DNA from: JBBATK01 sp044224515 | GTDB taxonomy: Bacteria; Bacteroidota; Ignavibacteria; Kapaibacteriales; NICIL-2 | DNA: 64,000 nt | NCBI GenBank assembly: GCA_044224515.1 | Contig: JBGAKH010000001.1 | Coordinates: forward strand, 248,001-312,000 | Reading direction: 5' to 3' | Part shown: positions 34,462-44,434 of the stretch, one piece after another | Layout of the letters: the number at the start of each line of letters is the position of its first letter | How positions within the stretch are numbered: position 1 is the stretch's first letter | Made by a program: the position numbers and the translations under genes | Notes under the pieces: model-generated | The model's database searches: none | What the model saw: only the letters and a program-made list of their open reading frames with translations | What the model was told of the DNA's origin: nothing

Positions 34462-37400
34462 ATGAAGCGAATTACTACGCTTGTAATGCTCTGTGTTATG
34501 GCCTTGTCAGCGTTTGGCCCGCAGACAGCATTGGCGGGTAAGAATCAGAGTAACGACGAGATCCGCGCGGTCACGTGTAATGCTCTGAAGGGTACAGGTA
34601 ACCTCGGAGTGGAGTTTTACTTCACATTCGATCCTTGTTATGAAGAAGCCGGTAACAACAAACTCATGTTGTATTTGGCTAGTGCTTCTGCAGGTTATGC
34701 AACCGTGGAAGTAGTTGACAAGGGTTTCAAACAAAAAGTGGTTTTGAAAGCTAATGACGTTGTACCGGTGGAATTAGGTCCGGGTAACGGTCAAGCGTTT
34801 TCGAAGCCGGTTAACGGCGGTATTCCTCCTGAGCAGGTATATCCCGGAGCAGCTGTGCACGTCACATCAACTGTACCTATCGTTATCTATGCGGTAACGC
34901 GCTTCGCGTATACATCGGACTCCTTTATGGCGTTGCCGGTGCAGACACTTGGTAAGGATTACATTGTAGCTTCCATGGCTGACATGAGCTGGATGTACGG
35001 TGGTTACTCACTTCCTTCAGAAACCGCCATTGTAGCGGCTTATGACAATACGGTAGTTACCTTCACCTTGGGTGGACCTAGCGTTACCAAAACCGGTGGT
35101 GGAATGACCCCGGGGCAGACAAAGACCTTTAACATGAATAAAGGTGATGTTTGGGTTGTTGGTAATGATGCCAACTCCAAAGAAGGCGATATGTCGGGTT
35201 CTATCGTTAAAGCAACGAAGCCTGTCGCCGTTATTTCCGGTAATCAGTGTGCGAATGTTCCGACGGTATCACCATGGTGTGATTTCGTGTCAGAGCAAGA
35301 AATTCCTACGGCCCTGTGGGGTCGTTACCTTCAAGTCCCGAAGTACGCTTCACGTACGAACGGTTATTTCATGAAGGTGTTTGCTCGCACGCCAAATACG
35401 AAGATCAATTACAATGGCAGCTACTGGAAGACCTTGCAAAAGGCCGGAGGTTCAGAAGGCCAAGGATACATTTATCAGCGTGTTGACGGTACAGGTAACA
35501 ATGTGTTGAGCTTGAGCGGCGACAAGCCAATTAGCGCTACAGTGTTCAATCCCGGTCAATCTGACGACAACGTATCGACAGACCCCTTCCAAATGGACAT
35601 CATGCCGATCGAGCAGTACCAGAAGAACGTTATCTTCTGTACACCGGGTACCAAGGGTGGTATCAACTTTACTCGTAACTATCTCGGTGTGATCTTCCAA
35701 CTTGACTCAACCGGTTCCATGCCCAAAGATCTTGAGTTTGGACAGAGCGTTAATGGTAAGATCAAGTGGCAGCCCCTTTCAGCAAAGTTTGGTCCTGCAT
35801 TTAGCACGAAGGACATTTTTAAAGAGCAGGTTAACGGCAAGACATACGCGTTCAAGGAGTGCACCTTGGGTGCAGATGGCGTTTACGCTCTTCGTTGCAG
35901 CCTTCCTTTCATGAGCTACAACTACGGTGGATCTGACTACGATTCATATGGTCACCCGACATCAGGTGCTTTGACGGTTGTAACATCCATTCCTGACACA
36001 ATTCAACCGCGTGTAACCTATCAAGTTGACTGCGACGGTTCGGTTGGTGTAAAAACACCTGCTGTTGTCAGCGACTTGCCGAACGACTCAACCTGTTCGA
36101 ATATGTCATCTATCATTTTGGTGGCCGATTCTTCATTCAACTATACTCTGGATTACGACCCATTCGAAGCCGGTGCTGCATCTGCCAAGAACGTTAAATT
36201 CCGCTTAACGGTTGATGACCCGGACGCTGATGGTCACGCACTTGTTGTGTTCACCGATCGCGCCGGTAACCAGAGCTGTATCGAAGTAAACTATAAGGCT
36301 ACCAAGTTGACTATTGAACCGAACTTCTGGAGCTTTACAGCTTCCAGCCCCGCTAAGAAGGGTGAAGTTCGTACGCACGACTTTGTCGTGAAGAATTTCG
36401 GCAGCTCAGATGCTCTCGTTGCTCGCCTTGAATTCAAAGCCGGCGGTGCAGGTGTCTTCGAAATCGTACCGAAAGTCAATTTGCCTTTCACTTTGGGTGC
36501 AGGTCAATCGTATCCGTTCACAGTACAGTACACAGCAAACAATGATGGCTACATAACGGATTCCATAGGTGTCGGCGATACTTGTGTCTTTAAATACCGC
36601 ACAAAGGTAGAAGCAAAGACCGGCGAGCCGATCATCAATGTTACCGATGTTGACTTTGGAAACTTGGTGCTCAATTCAACACCGGTACAACTTCCCTTCC
36701 GCGTAGAAAGCAAGGGTACCGTTAAGTTGAGTGTCATCGGTCAAAGCGGTGTTGTCCTCGATCAAGGTAATCCGATTCCGAATGGCATGTTTAGCACAAA
36801 CGTTCCGGCATTGTCTGCTCAAAGCCCATTGGTTTTGGATACAAACGGCTCAACAGGTAGCGCACAGAATTATGTTGTTACCTGTACTCCGAATACTCTC
36901 GGACAGTACAACGCTAAGGTCATTTTCTCCAGCGATGCATCCACAATCGACAGCATCTGCTACATCAAGGCAAACATCTTGACACCGGGTCTCTCAGTGA
37001 ACAAAGTAGACTTCCAACGTTGCCGTATCAATGGCAATAAGAAGTACACTGGCCCCTATGATATGGCTTTCGACAACCTTGACAACAAGATCGAAACCGC
37101 TTACATCTCGTTGACAAACACCGGTACATCCGATCTCCAATTGACAGACGATGCTATCATCAGTGGCGCTGCTTCTAAGTTCCAAATGGAAAAAGTTGCA
37201 ACAGACTTTAAGAATCTGACCATCAAGCCGGGTGAAACCGTGAAGTACTGGATCAAGTACATTCCTGATAGTCCGGCATACGATACTCTTGCAATTGAGT
37301 TCAAGAGCAATGCAGGTGCATCACAATTCTTCTATGCATATGGCGTAGGTGTTGTTCCACGCGTCAAGATTGACTCAGTGAACTTTGGATTGCTTCAACT

Positions 37401-38883
37401 TGTCAATGGTTCAGCATCGGACAACAAGAAGTTTACGATTACGAACCTTGGTGCAAAAGACTGGCCGTTCTATGACAAGCTCGAGATCACCGATCTTGCA
37501 GACGCTACAGGTGGTATTGCAAACAATGGTCAAAGTGGTGTTTCCGGTAGCGAATTCATGTCGTTCGAGCGTACAGAATTGAACCTCCCGATGACCATGA
37601 ACCCGGGTGATGTTTCTACGCAATTCAATGCTTGGTATCGTCCGAATGCTGTGGCAAACAACACCAGCACTTTGGTCACAACATCGGATGCTCAAACAGA
37701 AGGCGTTTCATTGTGGAATGGCTCAGCTAGCGGTGGTGTATTGAAGTACACACTTGCTGTACCTGATGTTTCAGTGTGCGTTGGCGACTCCATTCTCTTG
37801 AATGTCGTTATTGCTAATACCGGTGATTCAACCCTTGGTAATCAAATGTTCGCAACCGGTACCTTCCGTTTGAAGAACGTGAATAGCACCGAGATCATCT
37901 TGCCGGCAAACATCACCACACCGATCCTCTGCGGTCAAACCCGCACGGTTTCAATGTGGTTCAAGCCGACAACAGCAGGTTCAAACACCTACACTCTCGT
38001 CTGCGATGCTACGCCGGGCGCACCGTTTGTAACAGTTGAGGATGCCTTTACCGTTACCGGTTTGACCTACCCGTCAAAGCTCTTCGTAAACGCAGTACCT
38101 TCTCTGCATGCTACGATTTCAACTGATGGAACAAGCAACTACTTCTCCTTCCCTGTTAGCTTGGATCGTCCGCTCGACGCTGCAAACATTCACTCATTGA
38201 CAGTAGACGTTAAGTTCTACAATCGTGATTTGAGCCTGCGTTTGAAGGACAATGACCAAACACAAGCGTATGTTCAAGTAGCAACCGGTGGAGCTGCAAA
38301 TGGCTTCTCAGTACTGGCACCATTTGATGTGAATGGCGATACAACTACGGTTCATGTCAAGCTGAGCAGCGTCAGCAATAGCCTCAAGGGCGGCGCAGGA
38401 TCTGAGATGTTCATGCTTGAGTTCCAACTACTCTTGGATGTTACCTATCAAGAAGACTTCCGTACAAACGGAACAAAAGTGACCATCATGCCGGCTAAGG
38501 CATACAGTGATGCTAACTTTACGAACTCAACCTGTGCTATCATTGATCCGAGCACAATCAACATCACAGCGTCTGAAGTTTGTGCGTACTCGCTTGACCA
38601 CGTATCGATCGGTCTCGGTCAATTCCAACTCAAGGGTATCAGCCCGAATCCTGTTGGTTCGGAAGGTACACGTATCGACTTCGGTGTTGGCTTCGACGGC
38701 CCGACACGTATCGATATCATTGGACCGAACGGTGATGTTGTCTCAACACTCGTTAACGAAACACTCAAGGGTGGTTATTACAACCTCAACTTCGTACCGA
38801 AGAACCTTGCTAGTGGCTCATATCTCGTACGTATGATTTCCAGCGGAAACACCTTTACTCAAAAGATGCAAGTCGTGAAGTAA
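34462..38883 (+). CDS. Giant T9SS surface protein with IgGFc-binding-like N-terminal region and choice-of-anchor D-like modules
   Basis: 1473 residues from ATG 34462, chosen for the GGAG eight bases upstream and a clear signal peptide (MKRITTLVMLCVMALSAFGPQTALAG). Residues about 90-440 resemble IgGFc-binding N-terminal domains (AVHVTSTVPIVIYAVTRFAY; SFMALPVQTLGKDYIVASM). The middle (about 600-1150) contains several Ig-like modules of the ASPM/SPD-2/Hydin (choice-of-anchor D) type, such as NVTDVDFGNLVLNSTPVQLPFRV. The last 80 or so residues (ISPNPVGSEGTRIDF to KMQVVK) are a type A T9SS sorting domain. Codon choice is strongly biased, suggesting high expression. It is probably a cell-surface or matrix protein; adhesion is a guess. 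Confidence 0.88.
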   Translation: MKRITTLVMLCVMALSAFGPQTALAGKNQSNDEIRAVTCNALKGTGNLGVEFYFTFDPCYEEAGNNKLMLYLASASAGYATVEVVDKGFKQKVVLKANDVVPVELGPGNGQAFSKPVNGGIPPEQVYPGAAVHVTSTVPIVIYAVTRFAYTSDSFMALPVQTLGKDYIVASMADMSWMYGGYSLPSETAIVAAYDNTVVTFTLGGPSVTKTGGGMTPGQTKTFNMNKGDVWVVGNDANSKEGDMSGSIVKATKPVAVISGNQCANVPTVSPWCDFVSEQEIPTALWGRYLQVPKYASRTNGYFMKVFARTPNTKINYNGSYWKTLQKAGGSEGQGYIYQRVDGTGNNVLSLSGDKPISATVFNPGQSDDNVSTDPFQMDIMPIEQYQKNVIFCTPGTKGGINFTRNYLGVIFQLDSTGSMPKDLEFGQSVNGKIKWQPLSAKFGPAFSTKDIFKEQVNGKTYAFKECTLGADGVYALRCSLPFMSYNYGGSDYDSYGHPTSGALTVVTSIPDTIQPRVTYQVDCDGSVGVKTPAVVSDLPNDSTCSNMSSIILVADSSFNYTLDYDPFEAGAASAKNVKFRLTVDDPDADGHALVVFTDRAGNQSCIEVNYKATKLTIEPNFWSFTASSPAKKGEVRTHDFVVKNFGSSDALVARLEFKAGGAGVFEIVPKVNLPFTLGAGQSYPFTVQYTANNDGYITDSIGVGDTCVFKYRTKVEAKTGEPIINVTDVDFGNLVLNSTPVQLPFRVESKGTVKLSVIGQSGVVLDQGNPIPNGMFSTNVPALSAQSPLVLDTNGSTGSAQNYVVTCTPNTLGQYNAKVIFSSDASTIDSICYIKANILTPGLSVNKVDFQRCRINGNKKYTGPYDMAFDNLDNKIETAYISLTNTGTSDLQLTDDAIISGAASKFQMEKVATDFKNLTIKPGETVKYWIKYIPDSPAYDTLAIEFKSNAGASQFFYAYGVGVVPRVKIDSVNFGLLQLVNGSASDNKKFTITNLGAKDWPFYDKLEITDLADATGGIANNGQSGVSGSEFMSFERTELNLPMTMNPGDVSTQFNAWYRPNAVANNTSTLVTTSDAQTEGVSLWNGSASGGVLKYTLAVPDVSVCVGDSILLNVVIANTGDSTLGNQMFATGTFRLKNVNSTEIILPANITTPILCGQTRTVSMWFKPTTAGSNTYTLVCDATPGAPFVTVEDAFTVTGLTYPSKLFVNAVPSLHATISTDGTSNYFSFPVSLDRPLDAANIHSLTVDVKFYNRDLSLRLKDNDQTQAYVQVATGGAANGFSVLAPFDVNGDTTTVHVKLSSVSNSLKGGAGSEMFMLEFQLLLDVTYQEDFRTNGTKVTIMPAKAYSDANFTNSTCAIIDPSTINITASEVCAYSLDHVSIGLGQFQLKGISPNPVGSEGTRIDFGVGFDGPTRIDIIGPNGDVVSTLVNETLKGGYYNLNFVPKNLASGSYLVRMISSGNTFTQKMQVVK

Positions 38884-38907
38884 GGTTCGCCGGATTTCGA
38901 TCCTTTA

Positions 38908-38940
38908 GGGCGACTGCGATGCAGTCGCCCTTTTTTTTTT
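38908..38940 (+). terminator. Strong terminator of the surface protein gene
   Basis: A 10-bp perfect GC-rich stem with GAT triloop and a run of ten T, 25 bp after the stop codon. Confidence 0.95.
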
Positions 38941-39263
38941 GACGCATACATTGCATCCGTTGTATGGAACGTTCCAACCTATTGTAACCTTGCTCTCCCC
39001 CTGCTATGTTGCTACCATGACAACGTTTCAACCGGATGCGGAGCACGTGAAGTAGAGATTTCGGGCATCGATTCAACGGCATTCTGAACGTGCTTTAGAG
39101 TGACTAGATGTCCCAGATACCCACCAATCGTCGGCCTATCGACGGAACACTGTTTCATCCGACGCGCTTGACATTTCTTAACAAATGCGAGACAACAATT
39201 TTATTTTCGCATCGTTTGTAGACACGAAGATTGTTACACAGTTACATAGTAGAAGGAGTTTGT
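38941..39263. other. Intergenic region upstream of htrA
   Basis: Only one structure stands out: an imperfect inverted repeat, 39180-39190 against 39207-39219 (one 2-base insertion). It is 45-84 bp before the htrA start and could be a regulator site. TTGAC occurs at 39168, but no well-spaced -7 element was found. Confidence 0.4.
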
Positions 39264-40814
39264 ATGAATCGCAAAACAGCACTGATTGCTGCCTCGCTTG
39301 TCGGCATTGGTGTTATAGCCGGTGTCTTTTTAGTAACCGCGTTCTCCGGAGGATCCATCTCAACCATGTTTGCCGGAGGCGTTAGAGATATTGGAGCGAA
39401 AAGCGCTCCTATCAACGTCGGAGAGAATGTCAAACTGTTGAACGATGCATTTGTGGCTTCGAGCAAGGCTGTGTCGGCAACTGTTGTGTCCATCAACGTT
39501 GTTACTGAGAGACCGGCAGCGCGGAACCAAATGCAAGACTTCTTTCGATTCTTTGGCGGCCCTCGAACGAGCCCAAACCCTGAAGAAGAAGAAGGCGATT
39601 CCGGCACGGAGCGTGGCGAAGGCAGCGGTTCCGGTGTCATCATCAGCACAGACGGCTACATCGTTACAAACAACCACGTCGTAGAAGATGCCAAGAGTGA
39701 TGGTATTCGTGTTGTATTGAACGATAAGCGCGAATTCAAAGCCAAACTTGTGGGTCGTGACCCACTGACGGACCTTGCGGTAATCAAAGTAGAAGGCAAC
39801 AATCTACCGGTAGCGTACTTTGGAACTCAAAACGACATCCAAATCGGTGAGTGGGTTATTGCTGTTGGCAATCCTCTCGGATTGCGCTCAACAGTGACAC
39901 AGGGCATTGTAAGTGCTGTTGGCCGAGGCGGTTTGGGACTGAACAACAACGCATTTGCCGTGGAGAACTTTATTCAAACAGACGCTGCGATCAACCCCGG
40001 AAATAGCGGTGGTGGTCTGTTTACTCTTTCCGGATCACTTATTGGAATCAATTCAGCAATTGCAACACGAACCGGTTACTACCAAGGCTACGGATTTGCT
40101 ATTCCGGTGGATATCGTAAAAGCTGTTGCTTTGGATTTGATCAATGACGGTAAAGTGAACCGCGCGTACATTGGCGTGAGTATTAGGACTGTCGATGAGA
40201 AACGCGCCAAAGCCCTAAAAATGGAAAAACCTGAAGGAGTGATGGTTGACGATATCGTAAAAGATTCCCCGGCATCTCGCGCAGGTATAGAGTCCGGTGA
40301 TGTGTTGCTTGAGCTCGATGGCAATGCACTCAGCTCTTCGAACCAGCTTCAATCCTTGGTCGTAGTGCGCAAGCCCGGCGACAAGGTACGTTTGAAGATC
40401 CTACGTGATGGAAAGACAATCTTCAAGGACGTAATTCTGCAAGCGCGAGAATCGAAAGACGTTGCTTCAAATGACGTGAGCTCAGGAATCAAAGGCGAAA
40501 GCGACAAAGAGTCAAATGCTCCCGTGTCTCTAGAGTCTCTTGGTTTCAGCATCACCAGTTTACCGGACGATGTGAAGAAAGACCTTGATATAAGCAACGG
40601 AGTTCTGATTTCGCGCGTGAACTCCAATTCTGATGCCCGCAGTCAGGGCTTGCAAGCAAAGCAAGTTATACTTAGTGTTGATCGACAACCGGTAAGCTCC
40701 ACAGCACAGGTCAAGAAGATCATCGAGTCGAAAAAACCTGGTGAGGTGGTCTTGCTGAAGGTCCGAGTAAAAGATCAAAATGCCATCATAGCGCTCGAGA
40801 TACCGGAAAAATAG
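39264..40814 (+). CDS. HtrA/DegP-family (Do) periplasmic serine protease
   Basis: 516 residues from ATG 39264, with AAGGAG upstream. An N-terminal membrane/signal helix (TALIAASLVGIGVIAGVFLVTAF) is followed by a trypsin-like domain. The catalytic triad is visible: His in IVTNNHVVEDA (about 138), Asp in DPLTDLAVIKV (about 170) and Ser in NPGNSGGGLF (about 249). Two PDZ domains follow (about 295-385 and 425-510). Such proteases degrade or refold damaged envelope proteins. The loop with EEEEGDSGTERGEGSGS (about 105-125) is acidic and longer than usual. It follows the highly expressed surface protein gene, which may place heavy load on export. Confidence 0.95.
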   Translation: MNRKTALIAASLVGIGVIAGVFLVTAFSGGSISTMFAGGVRDIGAKSAPINVGENVKLLNDAFVASSKAVSATVVSINVVTERPAARNQMQDFFRFFGGPRTSPNPEEEEGDSGTERGEGSGSGVIISTDGYIVTNNHVVEDAKSDGIRVVLNDKREFKAKLVGRDPLTDLAVIKVEGNNLPVAYFGTQNDIQIGEWVIAVGNPLGLRSTVTQGIVSAVGRGGLGLNNNAFAVENFIQTDAAINPGNSGGGLFTLSGSLIGINSAIATRTGYYQGYGFAIPVDIVKAVALDLINDGKVNRAYIGVSIRTVDEKRAKALKMEKPEGVMVDDIVKDSPASRAGIESGDVLLELDGNALSSSNQLQSLVVVRKPGDKVRLKILRDGKTIFKDVILQARESKDVASNDVSSGIKGESDKESNAPVSLESLGFSITSLPDDVKKDLDISNGVLISRVNSNSDARSQGLQAKQVILSVDRQPVSSTAQVKKIIESKKPGEVVLLKVRVKDQNAIIALEIPEK

Positions 40815-40857
40815 TCACCTCTTGAGTTCGCAGAAGAACACATACGTTTCCCCCGAA

Positions 40858-40893
40858 GACAAAGCGCGAATGCCATGCATCTCGCGCTTTGTC
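40858..40893. terminator. Hairpin between convergent genes
   Basis: A 12-bp perfect stem (40858-40869 with 40882-40893) and 12-base loop, between htrA and the isochorismatase-like gene. The U-run is poor. Confidence 0.6.
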
Positions 40894-41069
40894 GTTTAGT
40901 ATCGATGGAAAAACTGCAAAGGCTCTCTAAAACGTATAGAATGCGACATGCCACACTTAGAGTCATGAATACAAGTTCAGTCACATCTTAAGCACGGAAA
41001 AATAGATCTACGTCCGGTCTCCACAACATGAGCGCGGACCTGAGAGTCGGCGTCGGCGTCAGCGCCACG

Positions 41070-41612
41070 TCATTTCACCAATGCGGAGAGCTTTTTAAAT
41101 GTCTCTGTCCCACTCACACGACAAAGCTCAAAGAGAATGGATTCACAACTGGTTAGAATTGCTCCCTCTTCTCTCATACGCTGCAAAGCAACATCACGAT
41201 CAAAGGCTGATCGAGATCCAACGCAATCGACCACAAGCACTACGCGGAAGCCACGCTCGCGTAGATCGATGACTGTCTGGAGTACACACACATGCGCTTC
41301 TACTCCAAAGAGTATGACAGTCGAAGCTTTGCTGAGACACAGCTGATGATAAATGGCTTCGTCGTCTGCACAGGAGAAGCAGGATTTGACAAAAAGCGGT
41401 GAGGTGCTCAAAGATTCTCTCAATGTGTCAACAGTGGGACCCAAGCCCTTTGGATACTGTTCCGTCAGCACGATCGGCACTTCAAACAACTTCAATCCTT
41501 TTGCCAGAACCGTCATTCTTTGAAGAAGGTGCTCATGATCATGGATGTGTGCAAACAATCGTTCTTGAACATCTATGCAAAGCGAAACACAGTCTGCGGC
41601 AACGATTCTCAT
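41070..41612 (-). CDS. Isochorismatase-like cysteine hydrolase
   Basis: A 180-residue cytosolic protein of the isochorismatase-like superfamily. The catalytic triad is visible: Asp in CIDVQERL (14), a Lys in FVKSCF (about 95) and the nucleophile Cys in GVEAHVCVLQT (about 108). The cis-peptide GVEAHVC motif is typical of YcaC-like and other amidohydrolase members. The substrate is unknown; no siderophore or nicotinamide genes are nearby. It starts nine bases after the stop of the BNR-propeller gene on the same strand, so they may be cotranscribed. Confidence 0.88.
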   Translation of the reverse strand: MRIVAADCVSLCIDVQERLFAHIHDHEHLLQRMTVLAKGLKLFEVPIVLTEQYPKGLGPTVDTLRESLSTSPLFVKSCFSCADDEAIYHQLCLSKASTVILFGVEAHVCVLQTVIDLRERGFRVVLVVDCVGSRSAFDRDVALQRMREEGAILTSCESILFELCRVSGTETFKKLSALVK

Positions 41613-41620
41613 AGAGACTT

Positions 41621-44416
41621 TTATCGAACAAAGGTGAGAACCCGCGTCGCAGACTTTCCTGCGCTCGTGAGCTTATAATAATAGTTTCCGGATGAGAGCG
41701 AATCAAAAATTTCGGAGCCCAGTTCAACATGATGCAAGCCGGCTGCCTGAGTTTGATTCACCAGAACTCGTACGAGAGCTCCCTGAGCATCGTAGAGCTC
41801 CAATCGAACCGGCGCGTCTGAGGACGTGTAGTACCGAATAAACGTACCGCTCTTGGCGGGATTCGGATAACTCTGTTCCAGCGAAAAGAAGTGCGTTGCT
41901 GAGCTATCAACTACGTTGGTATCATCTGAAGGGACAGACTCATACACTCCCGCACCGTGTGTACCCAGGAGTAGGCGCCCGTCTGAATGTCGCAATGACA
42001 TACTTTCTACGATAACGGATCCAACGGAGGACATCGCAAACTGACGCCATGCTCCGTTCTTGCCTTGATCAAATGGACAAACAAAAAGTCCTGCACTCGT
42101 ACCCGCCAGGAGAAATTTTTTTTTCGCGCCACGGTCTGCATAGAAACGTAGACAACGAACAGAAGGTCCCCACTCATCCGTTCCAATGCCGTCTCGTAAC
42201 TCATCACTAATGTCCACCCAAGAAATCAGCGATTCGGAACTGAGATAGACAGCAGGTGCAGCATAGTTGGAGTAACTAATGACAATGTATCCGGCTTCAT
42301 CGCAGTCTATCGACGAAACAAAACCACTGACAGGCGCTGTACCGAGTTTCTGCGGAGGTCCGGCTGCATCATCCAAAAGAACTTTGTAGACGCTTCCGTT
42401 CGAGCAACCGATATACAATATGTTCGCTTGTGTTTTGCTGGCTGCCATTGCAGTAATCAAAGCGCCGGCAGGCAAGGTTGCGGCAACCGAACTAAACTCA
42501 CTCCACGTGTGCCGTTCATCGGAATTGTAATACTGAGGTTCCGAGTATGCATCGTAATGATAGAGATGGTTACCTGATGCTGCTACGAGAATTGTGTCTT
42601 TGGTTGCACTGCGAACGACAAAGCGAAACAGACTAACAAAGAGATTAGTATTCTTATCGGCTTCCGGTGGACAGCTAAACTGATTCGGCACAGCTTCTCC
42701 ATCTTGATTGAAACCAAATGCGTACATGCTATAGGCATACTGCGATGAAGCTACGACGAAGGAGCCGCCTTTCACAATTTGTGCGCAGGTTCCATCACCG
42801 CCATAGCAAAATGTCCAACCTTTTTGAAGTGAAGGTTTAAAACAAACGTAATTCGAGTTATCCTGTAAGCTCACACAGACCAGACTGTCCGTCTCATCAA
42901 ACTCGTCTTGCGCAACGCTATAACACTGGGTTGCATTAAAACCGTTGTTTAGAGTCTTCCAGTACAAAGGAAGCACGGTAGTCAGAGAGTTTTCAGTGTA
43001 CGTGGTGCCTCCGTCACCCGCCGCATAAAGTGCGTACGGACTCGTGTGTGAGAAGAAGAGACAATGTAAATCCGGATGTAAGACGCCCGGCTCCACGGTG
43101 TAAGGATAGCCTCCCAAATGACGTATATCGTTGACATCTCGAAATGCCGATCTGGTCCTGTATAAATCTGTACCCGCAATGAAAACCGCGGAGTCATTTC
43201 GCGGGTGAACCGCCAAGCACATAGCATAACCCGCCAGGGTATTTATCTGCAGTGAGTCGAGCCACTCTTGACAACTCGTCCATTTGCTTGATCCGACATT
43301 GGCGTCGTTGAATTTCCAGAGGTAATGCTTCGAACCAAAGCTCGTATAACGTGTTCCCTGGTCTAGAGGCTCTTGAACGAAGACGTAAAGAATAGACGTA
43401 TTGGACGGCGCTGTGGCCATCACGATGCGGCGCGCATGCGCCGGATAGTCAGAAGGACTAATGTTCGTCCATTTCTGGTGATCCTCATCGCGACTCACCC
43501 AAATGCCATGCATCGAGCCGGCTTGTCCTTGATCGTCCGCACCATAGGCAGCATACAATGTGGTTTTATCTGCTGCAAGAGCAAGTTCGGTACAGAACGA
43601 TGGACGCAGGCTGTCCCCTGCGATTTTCGTAAACACACCGCCGCGACATCTATAGATCCCACCATAACAAGCTGCATAAAGCTCGTCACCAATCGTATCT
43701 CCGGTCGGTACTATGCGCCATATGGCCTGAAAAGGATCTCGCAGGCTGTTTGGGATCGGGTTCAAAGTCGGCGTCATTCGCTGCCAGTGATGACCTCCAT
43801 CATCTGAGCGATACAATCCGCTACCTGTCAGTATGGTTCGTAAGTTCTTCGAGGTTCGACGATCTGTGGTCGAGAGCACCTCGCCTGTGCCTGCATACCA
43901 TCTCGCCGAATTGACTGGATCCTGAACAATGCAACTGACATTTTGGATATCGCTTTGATCGGAAACGCGGGTCCACGTCGAACCGGCATCGATGCTTCTC
44001 CAAATGCCTCCTGTCGCACCGCCTGCCAACATGACATTTGCATGATTTCGATCGACTGCAAACGCGGTCGTACGACCTCCGACGTTTGAAGGTCCTATAT
44101 TGCGGAAGGTGATCAACGGTTGCTCTTGTGCCAGCACACTAGTCTTCTGCTGCGTGCGGGCCGTAAATCGTTGCGCAAACTCTCTGTCCTTCTGACCTGC
44201 GGAATGCGGAATCAGACCACTTTTGGGATCGGCTAATCGGAGCACATCATGGTCTATCCGCTCATGGCGCGCCGACTCTTCAAACGCGCGCTCTTGTTCA
44301 GTTTCGTGATCAACAACTGAATAAGCTGTCGTACTTAAACAACAACAAGCAACAAACATCACGAAGTACTGCTTACAGCGGGCTATGCAGTGCGCGAAGG
44401 TAGCGGACGTCAGCAT
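41621..44416 (-). CDS. Secreted BNR/sortilin-like beta-propeller protein with T9SS sorting domain
   Basis: 931 residues with an N-terminal signal segment (YFVMFVACCCLSTTAYS). The region from about 100 to 830 is a large beta-propeller of the sialidase/VPS10 type with repeated Asp-box-like motifs (IWRSIDAGSTWTRV; LYRSDDGGHHWQRM; IWVSRDEDHQKWTNI). It opens FRNIGPSNVGGRTTAFAVD, as in many FCB-group secreted propellers. The last 85 or so residues (YPNPAKSGTFIRYY to TRVLTFVR) are a type A T9SS domain. No sialidase catalytic set is evident, so a binding or structural role on the cell surface is more likely. Confidence 0.87.
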   Translation of the reverse strand: MLTSATFAHCIARCKQYFVMFVACCCLSTTAYSVVDHETEQERAFEESARHERIDHDVLRLADPKSGLIPHSAGQKDREFAQRFTARTQQKTSVLAQEQPLITFRNIGPSNVGGRTTAFAVDRNHANVMLAGGATGGIWRSIDAGSTWTRVSDQSDIQNVSCIVQDPVNSARWYAGTGEVLSTTDRRTSKNLRTILTGSGLYRSDDGGHHWQRMTPTLNPIPNSLRDPFQAIWRIVPTGDTIGDELYAACYGGIYRCRGGVFTKIAGDSLRPSFCTELALAADKTTLYAAYGADDQGQAGSMHGIWVSRDEDHQKWTNISPSDYPAHARRIVMATAPSNTSILYVFVQEPLDQGTRYTSFGSKHYLWKFNDANVGSSKWTSCQEWLDSLQINTLAGYAMCLAVHPRNDSAVFIAGTDLYRTRSAFRDVNDIRHLGGYPYTVEPGVLHPDLHCLFFSHTSPYALYAAGDGGTTYTENSLTTVLPLYWKTLNNGFNATQCYSVAQDEFDETDSLVCVSLQDNSNYVCFKPSLQKGWTFCYGGDGTCAQIVKGGSFVVASSQYAYSMYAFGFNQDGEAVPNQFSCPPEADKNTNLFVSLFRFVVRSATKDTILVAASGNHLYHYDAYSEPQYYNSDERHTWSEFSSVAATLPAGALITAMAASKTQANILYIGCSNGSVYKVLLDDAAGPPQKLGTAPVSGFVSSIDCDEAGYIVISYSNYAAPAVYLSSESLISWVDISDELRDGIGTDEWGPSVRCLRFYADRGAKKKFLLAGTSAGLFVCPFDQGKNGAWRQFAMSSVGSVIVESMSLRHSDGRLLLGTHGAGVYESVPSDDTNVVDSSATHFFSLEQSYPNPAKSGTFIRYYTSSDAPVRLELYDAQGALVRVLVNQTQAAGLHHVELGSEIFDSLSSGNYYYKLTSAGKSATRVLTFVR

Positions 44417-44434
44417 AATGACTTTACGATGGTG

